Below, piece by piece: positions 5,930 through 11,525 of a DNA stretch of 12,101 nt. The translations under genes and the position numbers were made by a program. Source of the stretch: DATDSR01 sp036517855 (lineage in GTDB: Bacteria > Patescibacteriota > Minisyncoccia > Phycocordibacterales > DATDSR01); assembly GCA_036517855.1 (NCBI GenBank), contig DATDSR010000032.1, positions 1 to 12,101 of the forward strand, written 5' to 3'. The notes below the pieces were generated by a model. That model worked only from the letters and a program-made list of their open reading frames with translations. It searched no databases and was not told the origin of the DNA. The first letter of the stretch is position 1; each line of letters opens with the position of its first letter.

Positions 5930-6286
5930 CTAGCCCGCGTCGGCCCATCTCGCCGGCGGATTCGCGGCCTTCCACTGGTTGATGGCCAAAGAAGCCGCTG
6001 CGGCCACCCGAGAGCTCGGGTCTCGCGTAAGTCCTTCGAGCATGACAAAGTTAAGTCTGCCCGAGTAGATACTCGCAAGACGCACCTCCGCGCTCTCTCC
6101 ATGCTCTGCCGCTGACTCGACCACTGCGGTCGAAAGCTGGCCAAAGAACCATAGAGCAAAGGCTCGCAACTTGTCGTCCTGCCAGGTTCCCCATTTCCTG
6201 ACATGGTTTGCCAACAGGGGGTTACGCAAGTCCATAGCCTTTCTGCGAGCCCAATCCCGAACCGCTTTAGGTAGGGGTCTTTGCAT
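5930..6286 (-). CDS. Hypothetical protein, 118 aa
   Basis: I do not recognise this protein. It is soluble-looking, rich in Ala, Arg and Trp. It starts with a basic helix (PLPKAVRDWARRKAMDLRNPLLANHVRKWGTW, 4-35), then LRAFALWFFGQLSTAVVESAAEHG, and a C-terminal LEGLTRDPSSRVAAAASLAINQWK (83-106) that looks like a single HEAT-type helix pair (D-P-x-x-R-V-A-A-A-x-S-L-A). That resemblance is weak evidence. The start at 6286 is supported by a GGGTAGGGAG Shine-Dalgarno sequence and by a good minus-strand promoter at 6314-6342. A longer open frame on the same strand (6372-5857) overlaps it but runs through the terminator hairpin. The gene is transcribed divergently from the 289-aa gene. Confidence 0.72.
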   Translation of the reverse strand: MQRPLPKAVRDWARRKAMDLRNPLLANHVRKWGTWQDDKLRAFALWFFGQLSTAVVESAAEHGESAEVRLASIYSGRLNFVMLEGLTRDPSSRVAAAASLAINQWKAANPPARWADAG

Positions 6287-6313
6287 TGATTTCTCCCTAC
6301 CCTTCCCATTCGC

Positions 6314-6342
6314 AAGTTATCATACCCAACAAATCTTGACAA
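6314..6342 (-). promoter_or_regulatory. Minus-strand promoter of the 118-aa gene
   Basis: On the minus strand TTGTCA (complement of 6337-6342), a 17-base spacer, then TGA-TAACTT (-10 at 6319-6314). It gives a leader of about 20 bases that includes the Shine-Dalgarno sequence. Its -35 overlaps the -35 of the divergent promoter by five bases. Confidence 0.65.
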
Positions 6343-6365
6343 GAGGCTTGTGAGTGGGGTAGTGT
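6336..6365 (+). promoter_or_regulatory. Plus-strand promoter of the 289-aa gene
   Basis: A consensus TTGACA (6336-6341) is followed after 18 bases by TAGTGT (6360-6365). Transcription would start near 6372, about 30 bases before the TTG start, leaving room for the AAGGAGAGGGGG ribosome-binding site at 6384-6395. Confidence 0.65.
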
Positions 6366-6401
6366 GCACCAAGATTCCGAACCAAGGAGAGGGGGTAAAC
6401 C

Positions 6402-7271
6402 TTGAGCGCTCACTACGAGCGAGATAAGCAACGTTTGCGAGACCTGCTAGCCAGGCCCTTTCGCAAGGTGGTTGTGTTTGCCGTTGAACATGGTCGCTTT
6501 AACGAGAAGATTAGGAACGACCAACGTTTTCGATTGGTCGAACCAGGGACAAGTGGTTTGGTCCTGAAGGGTGCTGACGCTCTGGTTATCCTGCATCTAA
6601 ACGCGGGTTACCACAGTGGGGTTACAATCCTGGTGGAGAAAGCGAAAAAAAGTCGCCTGCCGATTATATACGTACGCCGATACCAGGATTTGCATGCGGC
6701 GTGGAGTGCAGCGCGACAATTGAGTAAATCGGGGCAACTCAAGACGGGAAGGTCTCAAGTACCCCAGCAACTTCCAAAGGAGGAACAACCAATGGCCGAA
6801 AAGCGGTTACGTCACTGGACGAATCTTTCGGCGGATGAGCAACAAGTCGTACTCGCCGAACTGCGCGAGTGGATGCCCACGCAAGGTGGCCGAGTGAGCA
6901 AGTACGCGCTTCCAGCGTGGTTGCGCGAGCAAGGACTGAACAGCGCGACGGTGCTCGCCCAACTGAAGCGTCTCGGCGAAGTGGTGGGGGAAGTCAAGCC
7001 TGGGAACGACAGCATAGGGTTCTACAGACTGCCTCAAGCAGAAGAGGCGCCACCACCAGAAGGACCCAAGCTCACAGCCCTTGAACAACTTGAGCGGGCA
7101 AACGCCGAGCACGAGGTTCGAGTGAGAGAGCTCAAGAAGCAAGGTATTGAGGAGCTAAACCTGGAACTCGACGTGGTATTGAAGGAGAGAGCAGTGGTTG
7201 CCCTCCGATGCCGCGAACTGGATGGACAAGAACATCTTCTGAAAACAAGAATCGAGGAGCTATCGAAGTAA
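6402..7271 (+). CDS. Hypothetical three-part protein, 289 aa
   Basis: No family is recognised with confidence. Three parts are visible. Residues 1-110 look like an alpha/beta domain (FRKVVVFAVEHGRF; GADALVILHLNAGYHSGVTILVEKAKKSRLPIIYVRRY); the pattern ALVILHLNAGYHSGV...KAKKSRLPIIYV resembles DUF2325-type domains. Residues ~138-211 resemble a winged helix (LSADEQQVVLAELREWMPTQGGRVSKYALPAWLREQGLNSATVLAQLKRLGEV followed by a GFYRLP strand), so nucleic-acid binding is possible. Residues ~223-289 are a charged coiled-coil helix. The TTG at 6402 is chosen because AAGGAGAGGGGG lies just upstream. A second in-frame start, ATG at 6792 (M131), has a near-perfect Shine-Dalgarno sequence and would give a 159-aa product with only the winged-helix and coiled-coil parts. 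The gene is divergent from the 118-aa gene and followed by a terminator. Confidence 0.8.
   Translation: MSAHYERDKQRLRDLLARPFRKVVVFAVEHGRFNEKIRNDQRFRLVEPGTSGLVLKGADALVILHLNAGYHSGVTILVEKAKKSRLPIIYVRRYQDLHAAWSAARQLSKSGQLKTGRSQVPQQLPKEEQPMAEKRLRHWTNLSADEQQVVLAELREWMPTQGGRVSKYALPAWLREQGLNSATVLAQLKRLGEVVGEVKPGNDSIGFYRLPQAEEAPPPEGPKLTALEQLERANAEHEVRVRELKKQGIEELNLELDVVLKERAVVALRCRELDGQEHLLKTRIEELSK
6777..6794 (+). promoter_or_regulatory. Internal Shine-Dalgarno and in-frame ATG
   Basis: AAGGAGG (6777-6783) stands eight bases before an ATG (6792-6794) that is in frame with the TTG-started gene at 6402. This is the strongest ribosome-binding site in the window and would allow a separate 159-aa C-terminal product (M131 onward, MAEKRLRHW). 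The linker before it (SQVPQQLPKEEQP) is disordered-looking, so the start falls between domains. Confidence 0.7.
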
Positions 7272-7278
7272 CCTTCCA

Positions 7279-7320
7279 AGCCCGTTGTCCTCTCACGAGG
7301 GCAGCGGGCTTGCAACTTTT
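7279..7320 (+). terminator. Terminator of the 289-aa gene
   Basis: A 14-bp stem (7279-7292 with 7297-7310, two G-U type pairs) with a TCAC loop starts eight bases after the stop codon and is followed by TGCAACTTTT. The T-run is displaced by a few bases, so this is a moderately good intrinsic terminator. The last stem base is the first base of the tuf -35. Confidence 0.65.
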
Positions 7321-7338
7321 CCCACGGTTTGCTAGTAT
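7310..7338 (+). promoter_or_regulatory. Promoter of the tuf-ribosomal operon
   Basis: TTGCAA (7310-7315), a 17-base spacer, then an extended -10 TGC-TAGTAT (hexamer 7333-7338). The start would be near 7345, giving a leader of about 130 bases that contains the palindrome at 7366-7385. It is placed directly behind the terminator of the accessory block and would let tuf be expressed independently of fusA. Confidence 0.65.
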
Positions 7339-7365
7339 GGGCGAACTTGAATCGCGGTGGGCAAG

Positions 7366-7385
7366 CCTGCCTGCCGGCAGGCAGG
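7366..7385. repeat. 20-bp palindrome in the tuf leader
   Basis: CCTGCCTGCCGGCAGGCAGG is its own reverse complement. I know this sequence as a recurrent palindrome in Parcubacteria genomes, where in coding regions it yields L-P-A-G-R-Q peptides. Here it sits in the presumed untranslated leader of tuf and would form a stable hairpin in the mRNA. Confidence 0.8.
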
Positions 7386-7472
7386 TTGGCTTTATTAATT
7401 TAAGCAAAGTCCTCCAATTTCCTCACATAGTTTTCCGCTGGAGCTATGGGGATACGAGGCACAAATAAACAT

Positions 7473-8678
7473 ATGGCAGCAGAAGCATTTGATCGTTCTA
7501 AGCCACACGTTAACGTTGGCACTATTGGCCACGTTGACCACGGCAAGACTACCTTGACGGCAAGTATCTTGCACGTCTTGGATATGAATAAAGATAAGGG
7601 TTACGGTGCCCGCATTGAGAGTATCGACAACATCGATAACGCGCCTGAAGAGAAGGCTCGTGGCATAACCATCGCCCTCCACCACAGTGAGTATTGGACA
7701 CCCAAGCGTCACTACGCACACATCGACGCCCCAGGCCACGCCGACTACATTAAGAACATGATCACAGGTGCCGCTCAAATGGACGGCGCTATTATTGTGG
7801 TTGCCGCCACCGATGGTGTGATGCCTCAAACACGTGAGCACATCTTGCTCGCTTACCAAGTGGGCGTGCCCAAGATTGTAGTCTTCCTCAACAAGTGCGA
7901 CATGGTTGACGATAAGGAAATGATTGACCTCGTGGAGGAGGAGATTCGCGAATTACTCACAAAGCAGAAGTACGATGGCAAGGCTACGCCTATCATCCGC
8001 GGCTCGGGCCTCAAGGCTCTCGAGTCCAAGAGTATGGACGACCCCTACGCCAAGTCTGTGCTTGAACTAGTGGACACGCTCGATAGCTTTATTCCTGATC
8101 CTAAGCGCGAGGTTGATAAGCCCTTCCTTATGCCTATTGAAGACATCTTCTCAATTGAAGGTCGCGGTACGGTTATCACAGGCAAGATTGAACGTGGCCG
8201 AGTTAAGGTAGGTGAGGAAGTGGAGCTTATCGGCTTCAACCCTACGGTCAAGACTACTGTTACGGGTATTGAAATGTTCAACAAGCAACTTGAGGAGGGA
8301 TTGGCTGGCGACAACGCAGGCATACTTTTGCGCGGTTTGAAGAAGGAGGATATCACTCGCGGTCAGGTTATCGCCAAGACTGGTTCTGTCACTCCTCACA
8401 CAGACTTTGACGCCGAGGTTTACGTGCTCACCAAGGAGGAGGGTGGCCGTCACACGCCATTCTTCACCGGTTACAAGCCCCAGTTCTACATCCGCACTAC
8501 GGATGTGACTGGAGATGTGGCTTTGCCTGAAGGCACAGAGATGGTGATGCCTGGCGACACTATCAAAGTGAAGGTCAAGCTCGTAGCCCCAGTGGCTCTT
8601 GAGCAAGAGCAGCGTTTCGCCATCCGCGAAGGTGGCAAGACAGTAGGTGCCGGAGTAGTTCTCAAGATTAACGCCTAA
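7473..8678 (+). CDS. tuf: Elongation factor Tu (EF-Tu)
   Basis: This GTPase delivers aminoacyl-tRNA to the ribosomal A site. Motifs: G1 GHVDHGKT (19-26), switch I RGITI (63-67), G3 DAPGH (85-89), G4 NKCD (140-143), G5-like GSGLKALES, then domains II (EGRGTVITGKIERGRVKVGEEVELIGF) and III (PEGTEMVMPGDTIKVKVKL...RFAIREGGKTVGAGVV). The length from this start is 401 aa, normal for bacterial EF-Tu. The ATG at 7473 is preferred over an in-frame ATG at 7446 because MAAEAFDRSKPHVNVGTIGHVDHGK matches the standard N-terminus. Variants are DAPGH for the common DCPGH, and IALHHSEYWTPKRHY after switch I where INTSHVEYETEKRHY is usual. No strong Shine-Dalgarno sequence. The stop is one base from the rpsJ start. 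Confidence 0.98.
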   Translation: MAAEAFDRSKPHVNVGTIGHVDHGKTTLTASILHVLDMNKDKGYGARIESIDNIDNAPEEKARGITIALHHSEYWTPKRHYAHIDAPGHADYIKNMITGAAQMDGAIIVVAATDGVMPQTREHILLAYQVGVPKIVVFLNKCDMVDDKEMIDLVEEEIRELLTKQKYDGKATPIIRGSGLKALESKSMDDPYAKSVLELVDTLDSFIPDPKREVDKPFLMPIEDIFSIEGRGTVITGKIERGRVKVGEEVELIGFNPTVKTTVTGIEMFNKQLEEGLAGDNAGILLRGLKKEDITRGQVIAKTGSVTPHTDFDAEVYVLTKEEGGRHTPFFTGYKPQFYIRTTDVTGDVALPEGTEMVMPGDTIKVKVKLVAPVALEQEQRFAIREGGKTVGAGVVLKINA

Positions 8679-8679
8679 T

Positions 8680-9060
8680 ATGGCCGCAACTGCCGCTAAA
8701 AAGGCTGCACCGAAGCGCGCGGCTACTAAGAAGGCAAGCGCAGCCGCACCAGCTATTGGTAAGTTGCGTATTAAAGTTAGTGCTTACGAGCACAAGGTAC
8801 TTGATATGAGCGTGAGACAGATTGTGGACACTGCTATCCGTTACGATGGCGAGGTCCACGGTCCTATCCCACTGCCAACCGAGATTAAGAAGTATACGGT
8901 GAATCGCGGTGCCTTCATCGACAAGAACTCGCGCGAGCAGTTCGAGATGAGAGTGCACAAGAGGATGCTCGATATCGTGAATCCTTCGGCCAAAATCATT
9001 GAGGCTCTCACGAATATTGAATTGCCCTCTGGTGTCGGTATCGACCTGAAGATGCTCTAA
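8680..9060 (+). CDS. rpsJ: 30S ribosomal protein S10
   Basis: S10 is a small-subunit head protein, also the NusE antitermination factor in many bacteria. The core starts near residue 28 (KLRIKVSAYEHKVLDMSVRQIVDTA) and contains the typical GPIPLPTEIKKYTVNRGAFIDKNSREQFEMRVHKRMLDIVNPSAKIIEALTNIELPSGVGIDLKML. The total is 126 aa against the usual ~102-105, because of a 26-residue Ala/Lys-rich N-terminal tail (MAATAAKKAAPKRAATKKASAAAPA). No internal Met near residue 27 could give the short form, and the ATG at 8680 lies one base after the tuf stop, so the tail is probably real. It would be a flexible basic extension on the ribosome. Confidence 0.97.
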   Translation: MAATAAKKAAPKRAATKKASAAAPAIGKLRIKVSAYEHKVLDMSVRQIVDTAIRYDGEVHGPIPLPTEIKKYTVNRGAFIDKNSREQFEMRVHKRMLDIVNPSAKIIEALTNIELPSGVGIDLKML

Positions 9061-9077
9061 TCCAAATTGTAGCCATG

Positions 9078-9107
9078 CCAGCCAAAGGCTGGTCAGCCTC
9101 GGGCTGA
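9078..9107. repeat. Two tandem hairpins between rpsJ and rplC
   Basis: CCAGCC-AAA-GGCTGG (9078-9092) is followed directly by TCAGCC-TCG-GGCTGA (9093-9107), two perfect 6-bp stems with three-base loops, then AAAATTTT. They look like a short palindromic repeat unit of the kind scattered in these genomes. They could also influence rplC translation, since the rplC start is only 12 bases further on. Confidence 0.7.
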
Positions 9108-9118
9108 AAATTTTCCGT

Positions 9119-9721
9119 ATGAAATACACAATCGGTAGAAAAGTGAATATGAGTCAAGTTTTTGCCGAAAACGGCACTGTTACACCTGTCACAGTCATTA
9201 AGCTTGAGCCACTTAGTGTGACTCAAGTGAAGACCACCGCAAAGGATGGTTATGCCGCGGTCCAAGTTGGTTACGGTGTGCAAAAGGAGAGCCGTATAAA
9301 GCGACCCCAAAGGGTCGCCCCGCGAAGCCCATCGGGCGAAGTGGGCAAGTCGCAGTTTTTCAGAGGATTTAAAGAAGTCCGGGGAATAGGCGAGATTGAG
9401 GCCATTACCGCCGGTGACACCATACAAGTGAGTGGCATCAGCAAGGGTCGCGGCTTCCAAGGTGTGGTCAAGCGCCACGGCTTCCACGGAGGTCGCCGCA
9501 CTCACGGCCAGAAGCACAGCGAGCGCGAGCCAGGTTCCATTGGCGGAGCAGGCCGAGCAGGAGGTCGCGTGGCCAAGGGCATGCGTATGGCCGGCCGAAT
9601 GGGTGGCGACCGCGTGACTGTCAAAAACTTAAAAGTAGTTTCTGTAGAAGGCGATAAGCTGTTTGTTTCTGGAGCTGTACCAGGTCGCCGAGGAACACTG
9701 CTCGAAATTAAAGCAATATAA
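9119..9721 (+). CDS. rplC: 50S ribosomal protein L3
   Basis: L3 is an early assembly protein that reaches to the peptidyl-transferase centre. The 200-aa protein begins MKYTIGRKVNMSQVFAENGTVTPVTVIKLEP and carries the L3 signature GRGFQGVVKRHGFHGGRRTHGQKHSEREPGSIGGAGRAGGRVAKGMRMAGRMGGDRVTVKNLKVV (about 104-168). The region IKRPQRVAPRSPSGEVGKSQFFRGFKEVRGI (about 60-90) is a little longer than I expect for the family and is encoded partly by a palindrome at 9301-9318. The ATG at 9119 lacks a Shine-Dalgarno sequence; an ATG at codon 11 is less likely because it would drop the conserved N-terminal strand. The gene follows rpsJ and precedes rplD by five bases, as in S10 operons. Confidence 0.97.
   Translation: MKYTIGRKVNMSQVFAENGTVTPVTVIKLEPLSVTQVKTTAKDGYAAVQVGYGVQKESRIKRPQRVAPRSPSGEVGKSQFFRGFKEVRGIGEIEAITAGDTIQVSGISKGRGFQGVVKRHGFHGGRRTHGQKHSEREPGSIGGAGRAGGRVAKGMRMAGRMGGDRVTVKNLKVVSVEGDKLFVSGAVPGRRGTLLEIKAI
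9301..9318. repeat. Short palindrome inside rplC
   Basis: GCGACCC (9301-9307) and GGGTCGC (9312-9318) form a 7-bp stem with a CAAA loop; a further TCGCCC/GGGCGA pair lies just downstream. It sits in the part of L3 (KRPQRVAPRSPSGE) that seems longer than usual, so it may be another in-frame palindromic insert. Confidence 0.5.
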
Positions 9722-9726
9722 ATGCC

Positions 9727-10359
9727 ATGAACGCACCGGTATACAATCAAGAGGGCATAGAGACAGGCAAGATTGATTTGCCCGAGGGTATTTTCGGTTT
9801 ACGTTGGAATGCTGATTTGGTGCACCAAGTGGTTGAGGCAATGCGTAGCAACGCTCGTGTGGCCATCGCCCACGCTAAGGGGCGAGGCGAAGTGCGTGGT
9901 GGTGGTATCAAACCTTGGAAGCAGAAGGGGACTGGCCGCGCTCGTCATGGCTCCATCCGCTCACCTATATGGGTGGGAGGTGGCGTGGCCCACGGACCAA
10001 ATAAGGAGAAGAACTTCGATCGTAAGATAAATAAGAAGGTGCGGGCCAAAGCCCTTGCCACCGTGCTCTCACAAAAGATGCGTGACAAGGAGGTTTTCTT
10101 CCTCGATGCACTTTCTACAGATGGCAAAACAAAGAGCGCCGTGGCTGTTTTGAGTCAGCTTGCCGATAAATTTGGCAAAAAGGAGTTTATGCATAAGAAA
10201 GGTAGTCGCTTGCTCATTGCCTTGCCCGGCCGAGATTTGAAGGTGGAGAAGAGCTTCAACAACATCAAAGTTGTTAAGGTGTTAGAGCAACGTAATATGA
10301 ACGCGCTCGAGACGCTTACTTACAAAACAATAATTTTCGTAAACTACAAACATGCTTAA
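9727..10359 (+). CDS. rplD: 50S ribosomal protein L4
   Basis: L4 lines the polypeptide exit tunnel and, in enterobacteria, represses the S10 operon. The 210-aa protein shows the tunnel-loop signature AHAKGRGEVRGGGIKPWKQKGTGRARHGSIRSPIWVGGGVAHGP (about 48-92), then the standard globular part with ALATVLSQKM and the C-terminal IKVVKVLEQRNMNALETLTYKTIIFV. The length is normal (about 200). The start is five bases after the rplC stop with no clear Shine-Dalgarno sequence; the end overlaps rplW by eight bases. Nothing resembling the E. coli S10 leader can be recognised upstream of rpsJ. Confidence 0.97.
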   Translation: MNAPVYNQEGIETGKIDLPEGIFGLRWNADLVHQVVEAMRSNARVAIAHAKGRGEVRGGGIKPWKQKGTGRARHGSIRSPIWVGGGVAHGPNKEKNFDRKINKKVRAKALATVLSQKMRDKEVFFLDALSTDGKTKSAVAVLSQLADKFGKKEFMHKKGSRLLIALPGRDLKVEKSFNNIKVVKVLEQRNMNALETLTYKTIIFVNYKHA

Positions 10360-10612
10360 GAGGCCTCACATCACCGAGAAGTCAGCTAACCTTGGCGCGC
10401 AAAACGTCTACTCTTTCGTCGTCTCTAAAACCGCCACCAAGAGCACGGTTGCTAAGGACGTGACTAAAGAGTATAAGGTCACCGTGCTCTCGGTGCGGAT
10501 GGTCACTTTGCCAAGCAAAGTAAAGACACGTGGCGGTAAACTTGGCCGCAGTGGAGGCATTAAGAAGGCGTATGTGAAGCTAGCCGAAGGGCAAAAAATA
10601 GAGTTCGTCTAG
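10352..10612 (+). CDS. rplW: 50S ribosomal protein L23
   Basis: L23 sits at the exit of the polypeptide tunnel and is a docking site for SRP and trigger factor. The 86-aa protein begins LKRPHITEKSANLGAQNVYSFVVSKTATKSTVAKDVTKEYKVTVLSVRMVTLPSKVK, the usual L23 N-terminal motif (PxxTEK) and fold, followed by the basic loop TRGGKLGRSGGIKKAYVKLAEGQKIEF. It is short but within the family range (about 85-100). The start overlaps the end of rplD by eight bases in another frame, indicating translational coupling. Confidence 0.96.
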   Translation: MLKRPHITEKSANLGAQNVYSFVVSKTATKSTVAKDVTKEYKVTVLSVRMVTLPSKVKTRGGKLGRSGGIKKAYVKLAEGQKIEFV

Positions 10613-10659
10613 CTAAGTACCAAACATGACAAACTTACAAACATCTCAAACAAGCACCT

Positions 10660-11508
10660 ATGAAATTCTATAAACCAACATCCAAGTCACGCCGAGGTAT
10701 GAGTGTGGTGCATTACCGCTCGCTACTTTCGGGCCATGCTCCACACAAAGCTCTGGTGACGGGCGGCAAGCGCTTTCAAGGCCGAGCTACTTGGGGTCGC
10801 ATTACTATGCGACACAAGGGTGGTGGTCATAAGCGAAATCAGCGTGATGTAGATTTCGTTTATGATAAGAAGGATATCCCAGCTCGCATCGAATCAGTGG
10901 AGTATGATCCAAACCGCAGTGGCTTTATATCACTTGTCTGTTACGCCGACGGCGTGCGCCGCTATGTGCTCTCGCCCATCACGATGAAAGTAGGCGATAA
11001 GTTTAGTGTAAGTGAGAAGGCCGCGATAAAAGTGGGCAATCGTTTGCCCCTATCAAAAATCCCAACCGGTACTTTTGTTTACAACATTGAGATCGAACCG
11101 GCCGGTGGAGCCAAGCTCGTGCGTTCGGCCGGTGTCTTTGCCGAAGTGCTCGCTCGTGATGGAGGTTTCGTAAACTTGCGTTTGCCTAGCACCGAGGTGC
11201 GCAAGGTAGATGAGAACTCCTGGGCTTCAATCGGTTCGGTAAGTAACCCTGAGAATATGCTCACTAACTTCGGCAAAGCAGGGCGTAGTAGATGGAAGGG
11301 TATCCGCCCCACCGTTCGCGGCTCGGCAATGAACCCAGTTGACCACCCATACGGTGGAGGCGAAGGTCGCCAAGGCCGCGGTACCAAGCGTGCCAAGACC
11401 CGTTGGGGCAAACCATCTGGCAAAGGCCAAAAGACCCGCCACCCACGCAAACACTCAAACGTCTTCATCGTCTCTCGCCGTCGCGTAGGCAAAAAGAAGA
11501 GCGCTTAG
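10660..11508 (+). CDS. rplB: 50S ribosomal protein L2
   Basis: L2 helps join the subunits and is needed for peptidyl-transferase activity. The 282-aa protein has the normal start (KFYKPTSKSRRGMSVV), the RNA-binding region GRITMRHKGGGHKRNQRDVDF, the SH3-like core, and the C-terminal signature RPTVRGSAMNPVDHPYGGGEGRQGRGTK. The functionally important His of D-H-P is kept; the next His of the common PVDHPHGGG is Tyr here. The length is slightly above 273-276. The 47 bases upstream (10613-10659) have no Shine-Dalgarno sequence and are A/C-rich. It is the last ribosomal gene in the window; rpsS would normally follow. Confidence 0.97.
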   Translation: MKFYKPTSKSRRGMSVVHYRSLLSGHAPHKALVTGGKRFQGRATWGRITMRHKGGGHKRNQRDVDFVYDKKDIPARIESVEYDPNRSGFISLVCYADGVRRYVLSPITMKVGDKFSVSEKAAIKVGNRLPLSKIPTGTFVYNIEIEPAGGAKLVRSAGVFAEVLARDGGFVNLRLPSTEVRKVDENSWASIGSVSNPENMLTNFGKAGRSRWKGIRPTVRGSAMNPVDHPYGGGEGRQGRGTKRAKTRWGKPSGKGQKTRHPRKHSNVFIVSRRRVGKKKSA

Positions 11509-11510
11509 TG

Positions 11511-11519
11511 TGCTAAAAT
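11511..11519 (+). promoter_or_regulatory. Extended -10 element, leaderless start
   Basis: TGC-TAAAAT (hexamer 11514-11519) begins two bases after the rplB stop and ends six bases before the ATG at 11526, the same distance as in the two cassette promoters. No -35 hexamer is seen at 17-18 bases, so it would depend on the extended -10. Confidence 0.6.
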
Positions 11520-11525
11520 TTCTGA

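Noticed and set aside
5857..6372. A 171-codon open frame on the minus strand overlapping the 118-aa gene
   Set aside because: It has no Shine-Dalgarno sequence, unusual composition, and runs through the terminator hairpin at 5884-5914; the 118-aa frame has a promoter, Shine-Dalgarno sequence and terminator in the right places.
7132..7468. Frames with L-P-A-G-R peptides near the tuf leader
   Set aside because: The peptide is produced by the 20-bp palindrome on either strand; the frames lack starts with signals and overlap a terminator and promoter.
7446..7472. Longer EF-Tu start at 7446
   Set aside because: The extra nine residues (MGIRGTNKH) match no EF-Tu; the ATG at 7473 gives the normal N-terminus.
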